A stretch of DNA of 64,000 nt from CAVYWD01 sp963772225 (GCA_963772225.1 CAVYWD010000011.1:1240001-1304000), one strand, 5' to 3'. Positions 37,010 through 46,317 are shown, numbered from the stretch's first letter. Numbers and translations: made by a program. Notes: a model not told the origin generated them from the sequence alone.

Positions 37010-38330
37010 GTGAAAGTGAACGTCATTGTCGCGCTCGTCGTCGGGGCCCTGTTGGGCTTCATCCTCGGCCGCGCCACCAAGGTGGGCGCCCCGGAGCGCG
37101 CCGTGGTGGCCGCCAAAGCTCCTTCACAGGCCGCGGCACCTTCCCGCCCCGCCGAGCGACCCCAGGGCGGCTCGGAGGACCCCAACGCCGTCTTCAAAAT
37201 CGCCATCGGCGACAGCCCGGTCACCGGCCCGTCCTCGGCCAAGGTGACCATCGTCGAGGCCACCGACTTCCAGTGCCCGTTCTGCTCTCGCGCCAACGGC
37301 ACGGTCAAGCAGATCCTCGAGACCTACGGGAAGGACGTCCGGGTCGCCGTCAAGCAGAACCCGCTCTCGTTCCACCAGAACGCGCACATGGCGGCCGAGG
37401 CCGCGCTGGCGGCCAACGAGCAGGGCAAATACTGGGAGATGCATCACAAGCTCTTCGACAACCAACAGAAGCTCGACCGCGCCAGCCTCGAGGGCTTCGC
37501 CCAGGAGCTGGGGCTCGACGTCGCGAAGTTCAAGGCCGCGCTCGACGCCCAGAAGTTCAAGGACCGGATCGACGCCGAGCAGAAGCTGGTGGTCTCCCTG
37601 GGCGCGGGCGGCACGCCGGCCTTCTTCATCAACGGGCGCAAGGTCGTCGGCGCGCAGCCGTTCGAGAAATTCAAGCAGGTCATCGACGAGGAGCTCGGGA
37701 AGGCCAACGCGCTGCTCGCCAAGGGCGTCGCCGCCGATGCGCTCTACGGAGAGCTGACCAAGGGCGGCGCCACCAGCCCGGTGATGATGGCTGCGCCCGC
37801 CGCACCAGAGAAGGTCTCGGTGGACGTCGGCAACGCGCCGCTGAAGGGCTCGGCCAGCGCCCCCGTGAAGATCGTCGCGTTTAGCGACTTCCAGTGCCCG
37901 TTCTGCAGCCGGGTTCTCCCGACCATGAAGCGGATTCGAGGAAGTGTACGGGAGCAAGGTCGCGGTGGCCTTCAAGCAGTTCCCGCTCCCCTTCCACGAC
38001 AAGGCCGACCTCGCCGCCCAGGCGGCCCTCGCGGCCCACGAGCAGGGCAAGTTCTGGGAGATGCACGACAAGCTCTTCGCGAACCAGGGCAGCCTCGAAC
38101 GCCCGGCCCTCGAGGGCTACGCCAAGGAGCTGGGCCTCGACCTCCAGAAGTTCAACGCGGCGCTCGACTCGGGCAAGTTCAAGGAGCAGATTGCCAAGGA
38201 CAAGGAGCAGGCGTCCAAGGTGGGCGTGACCGGAACGCCGAGCTTCGTCGTGAACGGCACGCTCGTGGTCGGGGCGCAGCCGTTCGAGGAGTTCAAGAAG
38301 ACCATCGACGAGGCCCTGAGCGCGCGCTGA
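37010..38330 (+). CDS. Membrane-anchored protein with two DsbA-type thioredoxin domains, one frame break
   Basis: The N-terminal anchor (MKVNVIVALVVGALLGFILG) is followed by a first Thioredoxin_4 domain with CPFC in DFQCPFCSRANG and cis-Pro in GGTPAFFING. A second domain has CPFC in DFQCPFCSRVLP and GTPSFVVNG. Each resembles DsbA/DsbG-like oxidoreductases, so the protein is a tandem fusion facing the periplasm. The frame breaks at 37933-37937 (GGATTCGAGG); removing one T gives MKRIEEVYGSKVAVAFKQFP and an uninterrupted 439-residue protein. GTG 37010 has a good ribosome binding site. Both domains are otherwise complete, so the break is suspect. A strong terminator follows. Confidence 0.88.
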
Positions 38331-38355
38331 ACCTGCGCTCTTCGAAGCTCGAAAG

Positions 38356-38382
38356 GCCCGCGCCCACTCGGCGCGGGCTTTT
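38356..38382 (+). terminator. Rho-independent terminator
   Basis: A perfect 9-bp GC stem, GCCCGCGCC / GGCGCGGGC, with loop CACTC, is followed by TTTTCATTTT. It lies 26 bp after the thioredoxin-domain gene stop. Confidence 0.92.
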
Positions 38383-38391
38383 CATTTTCTT

Positions 38392-38564
38392 AGCGAGACA
38401 CTGTCGGCCGGACGCCGCGTCCTCGTGGAGGCGAGCCCTCGAGACCGCATCTGGGACATCGGCCTTGCGGCCAAGGGCCCCGAGCGCTGGCAGGGCCTCA
38501 ACCTCTTGGGCTTCGCCTGATGAGCGTCCGAGCGGAGCTGCGCCCGGACCCACTCGCGCCGTGA
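38392..38564 (+). pseudogene. C-terminal remnant of a NADAR (YbiA-like) protein
   Basis: The frame reads AGRRVLVEASPRDRIWDIGL, then WQGLNLLGFA and a stop at 38518. This matches the conserved C-terminus of NADAR N-glycosidases (LVEASP.DRIWGIG ... W.G.NLLG.ALM.VR). One extra C before TGATG would continue it as ALMSVRAELRPDP to a stop at 38562. The Glu of LVEASP is kept, but the N-terminal half is missing and the terminator above lies in its place. Confidence 0.75.
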
Positions 38565-38741
38565 GCCTTCGAGCGCCGCCGCGCGAGATGGGTTGTCCTT
38601 TTCTGCAGGGCAGGTTAAATCGCACGCCTTTTCCCCTCGGCGAAGGGTCGGCCCTTTAGCCGGAAGGGACTCCAAGGCGCCGCCGGCGCCCACAACGCCA
38701 GCGGCCGACGCGCCGCGCACCGCGGGCGAGAGGAAACGGAC

Positions 38742-39854
38742 ATGGGACTCTCCATCGGCATCGTGGGCCTGCCCAACGTGGGCAAGTCGACCCTCTTCAA
38801 CGCGCTGCTCGGCGCCGCCCAGGCCGCGGCCGCCAACTACCCCTTTTGCACCATCGAGCCCAACATCGGCGTGGTGCCGGTGCCCGACCCGCGGCTCGAC
38901 CGCCTCTCCGCCCTCTTCAGCCCCAAGAAGACCACGCCGACGGCGCTCCAATTCGTCGACATCGCCGGCCTGGTGGCGGGGGCGTCGAAGGGCGAGGGGC
39001 TCGGCAACCAGTTCCTGGCGAACATCCGCGAGGTGGACGCCATCGCGCACGTGCTGCGCTGCTTCGCCGACCCCGACGTCGTGCACGTCTCAGGCAAGGT
39101 GGACCCCAAGGGCGACCGCGACGTCGTGGAGACGGAGCTGATGCTCAAGGACCTGGAGTCGGTGGAGAAGCGGCGCGACCGGGCGCAGAAGAACGCGAAG
39201 GCGGCGGGCAAGCCGGGCGAGGCGGCCCGCGCCGAGCTCGCCGCGCTGGACAAGGTCAAGGCGGGGCTGGAGGCGGGCAAGCCGGCGCGCGCGCTGGCGC
39301 TCACCGACGACGAGCGGCCGCTCTTGAAGGACCTGTTCCTGCTCACGTCGAAGCCGGTGCTGTACATCGCCAACGTCGACGAGTCGCAGCTCGGCTCCGA
39401 GGCGACCGACCCGCACATCGCCGCGGTCAAGGCGCTCGCCGACTCGGAGGGCTCGCCCATGGTGGTCATCTCGGGCAAGGTCGAGTCGGAGCTGGCGGCC
39501 CTGCCCTCCGGGGAGCGGGGCGAGTACCTGGCCTCACTGGGGCTTTCGGAGCCCGGCCTCGACCGGCTGGTGCACGCGAGCTACCGGCTGTTGGGGCTCC
39601 TCACCTACTTCACCGCCGGTGAAGACGAGTGCCGCGCCTGGACGGTGCTGAAGGGCAGCCGCGCGCCTCAGGCGGCCGGCGTCATCCACACCGACTTCGA
39701 GAAGGGATTTATCAAGGCGGAGGTCATCGCCATCGATGACCTGCTCGAGCTGCGCTCGGAGGCCGCCTGCCGCGAGCGCGGGAAGCTGCGCATCGAGGGC
39801 AAGGAATATGGGGTGCAGGACGGCGACGTCATGCACTTCCGATTCAACGTCTAA
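38742..39854 (+). CDS. ychF: Redox-responsive ATPase YchF (370 aa)
   Basis: An Obg-family P-loop NTPase: G1 GLPNVGKST (residues 8-16), G3 DIAG, and the G4 variant YIANVDE, where the loss of NKxD explains the ATP preference of this family. A coiled-coil insertion (VEKRRDRAQKNAKAAGKPGE) and a C-terminal TGS domain (AWTVLKGSRAPQAAGVIHTD) follow. Length and motifs are standard. ATG 38742 follows GAGAGGAAACGG. It binds ribosomes in other bacteria. It stands alone. Confidence 0.96.
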   Translation: MGLSIGIVGLPNVGKSTLFNALLGAAQAAAANYPFCTIEPNIGVVPVPDPRLDRLSALFSPKKTTPTALQFVDIAGLVAGASKGEGLGNQFLANIREVDAIAHVLRCFADPDVVHVSGKVDPKGDRDVVETELMLKDLESVEKRRDRAQKNAKAAGKPGEAARAELAALDKVKAGLEAGKPARALALTDDERPLLKDLFLLTSKPVLYIANVDESQLGSEATDPHIAAVKALADSEGSPMVVISGKVESELAALPSGERGEYLASLGLSEPGLDRLVHASYRLLGLLTYFTAGEDECRAWTVLKGSRAPQAAGVIHTDFEKGFIKAEVIAIDDLLELRSEAACRERGKLRIEGKEYGVQDGDVMHFRFNV

Positions 39855-39941
39855 GGCCTCCCCCCTCGGCGCCTCCCCGGGCTGGTTACCAGCCGCCCGA
39901 TGTCTCCTCCAGCCCGAGCAAGCTTCTCCACCGGACCGTTC

Positions 39942-40580
39942 CTACGGATGGCACGTCGAGCACGCGGGCCCCAGGCCACCGGTCTCGTTCGGCCCGTGGC
40001 AATCGGGGCAGGTCGACTCGCTGCCGTCTCGGTGCATCACGTTGTTCCTGGCGATCGTATGGTCGCTGGAATCGTGGCAGGTGTAGCAACTCGGCCCCGA
40101 GGCGCCTTGCAGCTTGTTGCCGTGGCAGTCGCTGCAGGCGCTGCCGCCGTGCTTGTGAAAGGGGTCGCGCGGGTCGCCGGGTGAATGGCTCGAGGGGATC
40201 ACCCCTGGACCCGCGTCGTTCTCCGAAGCATCTGCGTGCGACGCGTCCGGAGAAGACGCATCTACGTGCGACGCGTCAGCCTGCGACGACGCGTCAGCCT
40301 GCGACGACGCGTCTGGATGAGCCGCATCCGGGTGCGACGACGCGTCCGCGTGCGACGCGTCTCGAGGCGAGGCAGCATCCGCGCCTGACGCGCCGTCGCG
40401 TCCCGCCTCGGCTGCGTCCGCAGGGCCGGCGAGGCCCGCGTCGAGCCCTGCGCCAGCGACTTCGCCGCCGGAGTCCATTCCTTCCGGGGTCGCGTTCTCC
40501 GCGCCCTCCAGCGCGTTCTCGCCGGGAACGCCGAGGCACGCGGTGAGCAACAGGGCACTCCAGGAGAGCTGACGAACCAT
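39942..40580 (-). CDS. Lipoprotein with Asp-Ala-Ser linker and four CxxCH haem motifs (212 aa)
   Basis: The signal peptide ends in lipobox LLLTAC (Cys near residue 15). Residues ~75-130 are a repetitive Asp/Ala/Ser/His linker (DASHADASSHPDAAHPDASS). The C-terminal 80 residues carry CSDCH, CYTCH, CPDCH and CSTCH, four c-type haem sites, with added His residues as possible axial ligands. This suggests a surface or periplasmic cytochrome held out from the membrane on a flexible stalk. ATG 40580 is the start. It lies 10 kb from the multihaem operon at 52.7 kb but could belong to the same electron-transfer network. Confidence 0.82.
   Translation of the reverse strand: MVRQLSWSALLLTACLGVPGENALEGAENATPEGMDSGGEVAGAGLDAGLAGPADAAEAGRDGASGADAASPRDASHADASSHPDAAHPDASSQADASSQADASHVDASSPDASHADASENDAGPGVIPSSHSPGDPRDPFHKHGGSACSDCHGNKLQGASGPSCYTCHDSSDHTIARNNVMHRDGSESTCPDCHGPNETGGLGPACSTCHP
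40257..40374 (-). repeat. Tandem short repeats coding for the Asp-Ala-Ser linker
   Basis: Units close to GCGTCAGCCTGCGACGAC and GCGTCCGCGTGCGAC recur here inside the lipoprotein gene. They keep the reading frame, so length variation would change only the linker. Confidence 0.7.
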
Positions 40581-41097
40581 GGGTGTCGACCTCTTGCCAG
40601 AAGGATTTGCGAGGTCCCGTCGAGGCGGTGAACCAGCCCCAACCCGATGTGTCGCGAAGGACGGGCTCCGCGGCGAGAGGGGGCGATCTCCCGTCATGTT
40701 TCGCTGCCTCTCGAGAGCAGTGGCTCGGCCAACGGGCCTCACCGGGGTTGGAGGCACACCCGCGCGCCACCCGCCCCTTCCCTCCCGTGGCCTCCCGAGG
40801 TCCGGGGCATTCATCGAGTGGTTCGAATGGGTTTCCGGACCGTCAACCAGGGCACAGGGAGGTTGAAGATCGGCGCCTTCAACGCCCGCGAGGGCGACTC
40901 GGGGGTCATCGTCGGAGAGGACGAGGCGTCCAACGCCATCGAGGCCGACGTCGGCTGCCGCGGCTGAGCGGCCTCGATCCACCGGCGCCCGAGGGAGAGC
41001 TCGTCCCTGGGGCCGCTCTTGGGCTCCGCTCCACCGACCGTGCGGCGATCGACAGCCGAACTTGCCAGGTATCCTGTTGATGCCTATCTTCGCCTTC
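40581..41097. other. Intergenic region without a callable gene
   Basis: A short plus-strand frame ending at 40967 reads GRLKIGAFNAREGDSGVIVG and may be a scrap. Nothing else is supported. The MarR and lipoprotein promoters should lie here. Confidence 0.4.
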
Positions 41098-41541
41098 ATG
41101 AGCCCTGGCCAAAGCGCCCCGGGAGCCCAGGAAGAGCTCGCCCTCGCTCTGGTCCGCGCGGTCGGGCAACTGATGCGGCGGCTGCGCGCCGACGCGAACC
41201 CGAGCGCCCTCAGCCTCTCGCAGACCGGCGCGATGGCGCGGCTCGAGGAGCACGGCTGGATGACCACCGCGGACCTCGCCCGCGCGGAGTACGTGAAGCC
41301 TCAGTCGATGGGCGCCACCCTCTCCGGACTGGAGGAGGAGAGGCTGGTGCAGCGCCGGCCCCACCCGAGCGACGGCCGCCAGGTGCTCTTCGGCCTCACC
41401 GACAAGGGCCGGGCGACGCGGCGGAAGGCGGCGCTGCTCAAGCGGCAGTGGCTCTCGGCCGCGCTGTCGAAGCTGGCCCCCGAGGAGCGGCGCGCCCTCG
41501 CCTCCGCCATCGCGATCATCAAGCACCTGAGCGACCCATGA
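41098..41541 (+). CDS. MarR-family transcriptional regulator (147 aa)
   Basis: Winged helix-turn-helix protein. The recognition region is MTTADLARAEYVKPQSMGAT, the wing is RRPHPSDGRQVLFGLTDKGR (the D-x-R-x4-L-T motif), and dimerisation helices lie at both ends. ATG 41098 starts MSPGQSAPG; an upstream ATG at 41062 would add 12 unlikely residues. It heads an operon with the isochorismatase-type and MFS genes, each overlapping the next by four bases, so it probably represses its own operon in response to a small aromatic or drug-like ligand. Confidence 0.92.
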   Translation: MSPGQSAPGAQEELALALVRAVGQLMRRLRADANPSALSLSQTGAMARLEEHGWMTTADLARAEYVKPQSMGATLSGLEEERLVQRRPHPSDGRQVLFGLTDKGRATRRKAALLKRQWLSAALSKLAPEERRALASAIAIIKHLSDP

Positions 41542-42101
41542 CCACGCTTTCCCTCGACCCCAAGGCCGCCCTCGTCGTCATCGACCTGCAGCAGGGCATC
41601 ACCGCCATCCCCACCGTCCACCCCGCCGCCCAGGTGATCCGCCGCGCGGCCGAGCTGGCCGCCGCCTTTCGGCGCCGCGGGCTGCCGGTGGTGCTGGTCA
41701 ACGTCGACGGCGGGGCAAAGGGCCGCACCGAGCAGCCACGCCCCTCCTTTCCGCGTCCCCCAGGCTGGAGCGAGCTGGTCCCCGAGCTCGATCCGCAGCC
41801 GCAGGACCTCCGGGTGACCAAGCGCACCTGGGGGGCGTTCACCGGCACCGGCCTCGCCGAGCGCCTGCGCGCGCTGGGAGTCACGCAAGTGGTGATCGCC
41901 GGCATCGCCACCAGCGCCGGGGTCGAGTCCACCGCCCGCCAGGCGCACGAGCTCGGCTTCAATGTCGCGCTCGCCACCGATGCCATGACCGACCGGAGCC
42001 CGGAGGCCCACGCCAACAGCGTCGAGCGGATCTTCCCGCGGCTGGGCGAGACCGGCACCACCGAGGAGATCCTGGGCCTCCTCCAAGCGGCCGTCCGGTG
42101 A
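41538..42101 (+). CDS. Isochorismatase-family protein lacking the catalytic Cys (187 aa)
   Basis: The fold markers are LVVIDLQQGI (Asp16) and VTKRTWGAF (Lys ~96). The position that carries Cys in nicotinamidase-like members reads GIATSAGVESTAR, with Gly in its place, as in true isochorismatases of the EntB type. So it is unlikely to be a Cys-dependent amidase; a vinyl-ether hydrolase role is possible. The start overlaps the MarR stop (ATGA) and the stop overlaps the MFS start (GTGA). The substrate may be linked to the exported compound. Confidence 0.88.
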   Translation: MTTLSLDPKAALVVIDLQQGITAIPTVHPAAQVIRRAAELAAAFRRRGLPVVLVNVDGGAKGRTEQPRPSFPRPPGWSELVPELDPQPQDLRVTKRTWGAFTGTGLAERLRALGVTQVVIAGIATSAGVESTARQAHELGFNVALATDAMTDRSPEAHANSVERIFPRLGETGTTEEILGLLQAAVR

Positions 42102-43339
42102 GCGCCCAGGCCAGCCCGCTGGGCGACGCGGCGCCAGCGCGCGGGGCCTTCCGCTCTCTGCGCAGCCGCAACTACCGGGTCTGGGCCGCCGGCGCGCTGG
42201 TCTCGAACATCGGGACCTGGATGCAGCGCATCGCTCAGGACTGGCTCGTCCTCACCCAGCTCACGCACCACGACGCCACCGCCGTCGGCTTCGTCACCGC
42301 GTTTCAATTCGGCCCGCAGCTGCTCCTCTTGCCCTGGACCGGCCAAGCGGCGGACCACCTCGACCGGCGCAAGCTGCTGGCCGTCACCCAGGGGGTGATG
42401 GGCGCGCTGGCCCTCGGCCTGGGCCTGCTCACTGTCGCCGGCGTCGTCCGGGCCTGGCACGTCTACCTGTTCGCGCTGCTCCTCGGCGGCACCACCGCCT
42501 TCGACGCCCCCGCGCGCCAGGCGTTCGTCTCGGACCTGGTCGGCGAGGCCGACCTCTCCAACGCCGTCGCGCTGAACTCCGCCTCGTTCAACGCCTCGCG
42601 GATGATCGGCCCGGCCGTCGCGGGCATCCTGATAGGCGCCGTCGGGTCCGGCTGGGTCTTCCTGCTCAATGCCGCCTCGTTCCTGGCGGTGCTCGGGGCG
42701 TTGGCGGCGATGAGGACGGACGACCTCCACGCACGGCGCGGCGCGCGCCCGGCGCGCGGGAGCGTGGCGGACGGCTTCCGCTACCTCTGGCGCCGCCCCG
42801 ACCTGAAGGCGGTCTTGCTGATGCTCTTCCTGGTCGGCGCGTTCGGCCTCAACTTCCCCATCTACATCTCCACCATGGCCGCGACAGTGTTCCGGATCGG
42901 GCCGAGCGGCTACGGCCTCCTCACCTCGGCCTTGGCGCTCGGGTCGGTGACCGGCGCGCTCCTCGCCGCGCGGCGAGAGCGCCCGAGCCTGCCGGCCTTG
43001 GTCGGCGGCGCCGCCGTCTTCGGCACCGGCTGCGCGCTCGCGGCGGCGATGCCGAGCTACGGGCTGTTCGGCTTGACGCTGGTGGCGGTGGGCGTCTCCG
43101 CGCAGACCTTCACCACCTCCGCGAACGGCCTGGTGCAGACGTCCACCGACCCCGCTCTGCGCGGGCGGGTGATGGCCATCCTCCTCACGGTCCTCATGGG
43201 CGGGCAGCCCATCGGCTCGCCGCTGGTGGGCTGGGTCGCCAACACCTTCGGCCCGCGGTGGGCGCTGGGCGTGGGCGCCTCCTCGGGACTCGTCGCCGCG
43301 GCAATCGGGGCCCGCTACCTTTGGCGCGCGCGGAGCTGA
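42098..43339 (+). CDS. MFS exporter of the MFS_3 / EntS-like group (413 aa)
   Basis: About 12 membrane helices. The N-terminus FRSLRSRNYRVWAAGALVSN and IGTWMQRIAQDWLVLTQLTH is typical of MFS_3 proteins such as EntS. The loop motif TGQAADHLDRRKLLAVTQ is the MFS motif A variant between helices 2 and 3. The start GTG 42098 overlaps the isochorismatase-like gene. The pairing with an isochorismatase-type enzyme suggests export of a catecholate or drug-like molecule, but no siderophore genes are in view. Confidence 0.9.
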   Translation: MSAQASPLGDAAPARGAFRSLRSRNYRVWAAGALVSNIGTWMQRIAQDWLVLTQLTHHDATAVGFVTAFQFGPQLLLLPWTGQAADHLDRRKLLAVTQGVMGALALGLGLLTVAGVVRAWHVYLFALLLGGTTAFDAPARQAFVSDLVGEADLSNAVALNSASFNASRMIGPAVAGILIGAVGSGWVFLLNAASFLAVLGALAAMRTDDLHARRGARPARGSVADGFRYLWRRPDLKAVLLMLFLVGAFGLNFPIYISTMAATVFRIGPSGYGLLTSALALGSVTGALLAARRERPSLPALVGGAAVFGTGCALAAAMPSYGLFGLTLVAVGVSAQTFTTSANGLVQTSTDPALRGRVMAILLTVLMGGQPIGSPLVGWVANTFGPRWALGVGASSGLVAAAIGARYLWRARS

Positions 43340-43392
43340 GCGGGGCGCTTGCTGGCCTGCCGCGCCAGTCAGGCTTTCTCGCGGGTTCCGGC

Positions 43393-44703
43393 TCAGCCGG
43401 ATTGGGCGTTTGTCGCCAGCAGCCCGCGCAGGATGTCGGCGCGGTCGAGGCATCCAACGAGCCGCTTCTGGGCATCCACCACCGCGACGATCTTGTGCTC
43501 GCCAGCGAGCATCGAGGCGATGGCTTCACGGAGCGGAGCGTCCTCCCGCGCGACCGCCGTCTCGATCATGAGGTCGGCCGCAACCCTCGCGGTCGCGTGC
43601 TTTTCGGCCCGTGTCTCCTCGGGTTTTGGGTGCACGAATGGCAGCCGATGAATGAGCGATCGCAGCGCGTTTGGCCGCACATTCGGTGTCACTCGCTCGA
43701 GCACCTCGGCATCGGTGACTTTGCCCATGACCCGCCGTTCGCTGTCTACGACAATGCAGCGATTCAGGCGCGTGGAGACCACCGCCTGCAACACTTCGGG
43801 CAGCGGCGTATCCATGAAGACGGTCGGCACATCGTGGCGCATCGACCTGGCCACCGGTGCATCGACCGCCAGCCCAGTCTCGCGCGGCTCGGCCGGGGGC
43901 TTCTCGAAGGTGCGCGCCGCGGTGCGAAGCAGGTCGAGCCGGCTGATCATGCCGACCATCGCCCCGTGGTCGCCCACGACCGGCAAGCGCTTCATGTGGC
44001 GGTACGACATGATCTCCGCCACCTGCGTCAGCGGCATCGCCTCGTCGACCGTCACGGGGCCGGGGGTCATCACGCTCTCGGCGGTCTTGCCGCCTTGGGC
44101 GAGCTTCTCGAGCTCGGCGTGCAGCTCCGGGGAATCGAGCGACGCGAGAAGGTCGACCCGAATGGTCAGCCCGGCGCGCTTGAGCAGATCCGCGTTGGTG
44201 ATGATGCCAACCGGTATTCCTTCCTTCAGCACTGGGATAGCGCGGTAATTCTTCCCGACCAAGAGCTCGACCACCTGCCGCACGGGGGCTTCGGGAGTGA
44301 CCGAGACCACCTGACGGGACATCACGTCCGCCGCCCGCAGGGCGCTCGCAACGTCTCGGACAGGGGCCGGGCAGAACAGGACGACGTCGGTGTCGTCCAC
44401 GGTGATGAAACCATGGCGAATCATCTCCTTGACCTGCGGCAACAAGTGCTCGACCTGCTCGGGCGTGTCGATCCAATCGATCACGAGAGGCAGTCGCTGG
44501 TTGATGTCGACCAGCCGGGAAGTGTGGATCTTTCCCGAACCGCCGAATCCCTCGATGCCCCGGAAGAGGGTCGCCCCCGCCGCTCCCTCTTTCCGAAGAA
44601 AACCGAGGATGGCCACGGAGAGGGGCTGGTGCCTGTGCAGCTGCCCCTCGTCGATGTAGATGCGGACTCGCTTGGCTTTGCCCGAGACCGTGCCGATCGT
44701 CAT
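43393..44703 (-). CDS. DUF190 domain fused to four CBS domains (436 aa)
   Basis: Residues ~10-105 are a DUF190 domain (KRVRIYIDEGQLHRHQPLSV, ILGFLRKEGAAGATLFRGIE). Four CBS motifs follow as two Bateman pairs (VMSRQVVSVTPEAPVRQVVE, VMTPGPVTVDEAMPLTQVAE, SMRHDVPTVFMDTPLPEVLQ, LMIETAVAREDAPLREAIAS). CBS pairs bind adenosine nucleotides or metals. DUF190 proteins accompany fluoride and chloride transport genes; a second DUF190 gene and a CLC channel lie 2 kb upstream. I infer a soluble regulator of anion transport. ATG 44703. Confidence 0.9.
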   Translation of the reverse strand: MTIGTVSGKAKRVRIYIDEGQLHRHQPLSVAILGFLRKEGAAGATLFRGIEGFGGSGKIHTSRLVDINQRLPLVIDWIDTPEQVEHLLPQVKEMIRHGFITVDDTDVVLFCPAPVRDVASALRAADVMSRQVVSVTPEAPVRQVVELLVGKNYRAIPVLKEGIPVGIITNADLLKRAGLTIRVDLLASLDSPELHAELEKLAQGGKTAESVMTPGPVTVDEAMPLTQVAEIMSYRHMKRLPVVGDHGAMVGMISRLDLLRTAARTFEKPPAEPRETGLAVDAPVARSMRHDVPTVFMDTPLPEVLQAVVSTRLNRCIVVDSERRVMGKVTDAEVLERVTPNVRPNALRSLIHRLPFVHPKPEETRAEKHATARVAADLMIETAVAREDAPLREAIASMLAGEHKIVAVVDAQKRLVGCLDRADILRGLLATNAQSG

Positions 44704-44836
44704 GGTCGCCTCCGAGAGCGGCGCTTCAGGCCCTTCAGTGCCCGGGGCCCCGTCAACAGAGCTCGTTGATCGGCTGGACCTCGCCCGAATATTTTAACGC
44801 GGGGAGCTTTGGGCGCCCGGCTCATCGAGCCTTTTC

Positions 44837-46130
44837 TCACCCTCGGTTGCGGAAAGCGCGCTTGCCCGCGTACTGCGCCGCCGAGCCGAGCTCCTCTTCG
44901 ATGCGCAGCAGCTGGTTGTACTTGGCGACGCGCTCACCGCGGCACGGCGCGCCGGTCTTGAGCTGCCCAGCCCGGGTGGCCACGGTGAAATCGGCGATGA
45001 AGTCGTCGCTGGTCTCGCCGGAGCGGTGGCTCACCATGCAGCTGTAGCCACCGCGTGCCGACTCGCTCATCGCGGCCAAGGTCTCGGTGAGCGTGCCGAT
45101 CTGGTTGAGCTTGATCAGCACCGAGTTGGCCACTCCCTCGGAGATCGCTCGCTTCACGATCTCTGGGTTCGTCACGAAGATGTCGTCGCCGACGAGCTGG
45201 ATGGCCTTTCCCAGCTGGTCGGTGAGCTTCTTCCAACCCGCCCAGTCGCCCTCGGCCAGGCCGTCCTCGATGGACCAGATCGGGAAGTCGCGAACCCATG
45301 TGGAGTAGAGGGCGACCATGTCCTCGGACGACTTGCGGCTCTTGTCCGACTTGGCGAACACGTAGGCGCCATCCTCGAAGAGCTCGCTCGCGGCGGGGTC
45401 GAGGGCGATGACGACGTCGTCGCCGGGCTTGAAGCCGGCGCGCTCGATGGCCTTGACCAGCAGCTCCGGCGCCTCGACGTTGGACTTGAGGTTCGGCGCA
45501 AAGCCGCCCTCGTCGCCCACCGCGGTCGAGTAACCCTTGGACTTCAGCGTCGCCTTCAGGGCCTGGTAGGTCTCGGCGCCCATCCGGAGCGCCTCGCGGA
45601 ACGAGGGCGCGCCCACCGGCGCGATCATGAACTCCTGCAAGTCGACGCTGCTGTCGGCGTGGGCACCGCCGTTGAGGACGTTGAAGAAGGGCACCGGGAG
45701 GAGCGTGGCTTCCATCCCAGCGAGCTTCCCGAGGTAGCGGTACAGCGGCACCTTCTCCGACTGCGCGGCCGCGCGGGCGGTCGCCAGAGAGACTCCGAGA
45801 ATGGCGTTGGCGCCGAGGTTCCGCTTCTCGGGCGTTCCGTCGAGCGCGCAGAGCTTCTGGTCGAGCTCCTTCTGGCTGCCGCCGAACCCCTTGAGCGCCG
45901 TGGCGAACGTGCCATTGACGTTCGCCACGGCGCGCTGGACGCCCTTGCCTCCGAAGCGCCGCTTGTCGTCGTCCCGCAGCTCGAGCGCTTCGCGGGAACC
46001 GGTCGACGCGCCGGAGGGAACGGCGGCGCGGCCGAACGAGCCGTCGTCGAGGCGAACGTCGACTTCGAGCGTGGGGTTGCCTCGGGAGTCAAGGATTTCT
46101 CGGGCATGGATTCTGGCTGATGGGACGCAT
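44837..46130 (-). CDS. eno: Enolase, frame broken at codon 7
   Basis: Phosphopyruvate hydratase of glycolysis. Visible are the N-terminal signature HAREILDSRGNPTLEVDVRL, the catalytic region AVGDEGGFAPNL, metal ligands in SIEDGLAEGDWAGWKKLTDQ and the signature LIKLNQIGTLTET. From ATG 46130, behind AAGGAGAAGCC, the frame reads MRPISQ and then shifts. Removing one T from GATTC at 46109-46113 gives MRPISQIHAREILDSRGNPT and a full 430-residue enzyme. The uncorrected frame has no plausible start codon. Since enolase is normally essential, a real disruption here is unlikely. Confidence 0.95.
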
Positions 46131-46317
46131 GGCTTCTCCTTGGTCGCGGTTGTGACTGCGCACTCAATATGGGCGTAGGCAGTACAGCGAGGTGAAGCCA
46201 CCGGCGGCCCTCTCGGGTCTCTGTGGGACTTAAGACATCCAGGCGAACCTCCGGCTGCTGAGGTGCCAGGGAAGCTGGGCTACAGCGCATCCTGAAGCTG
46301 AACCTGGGGCCGGTCCA

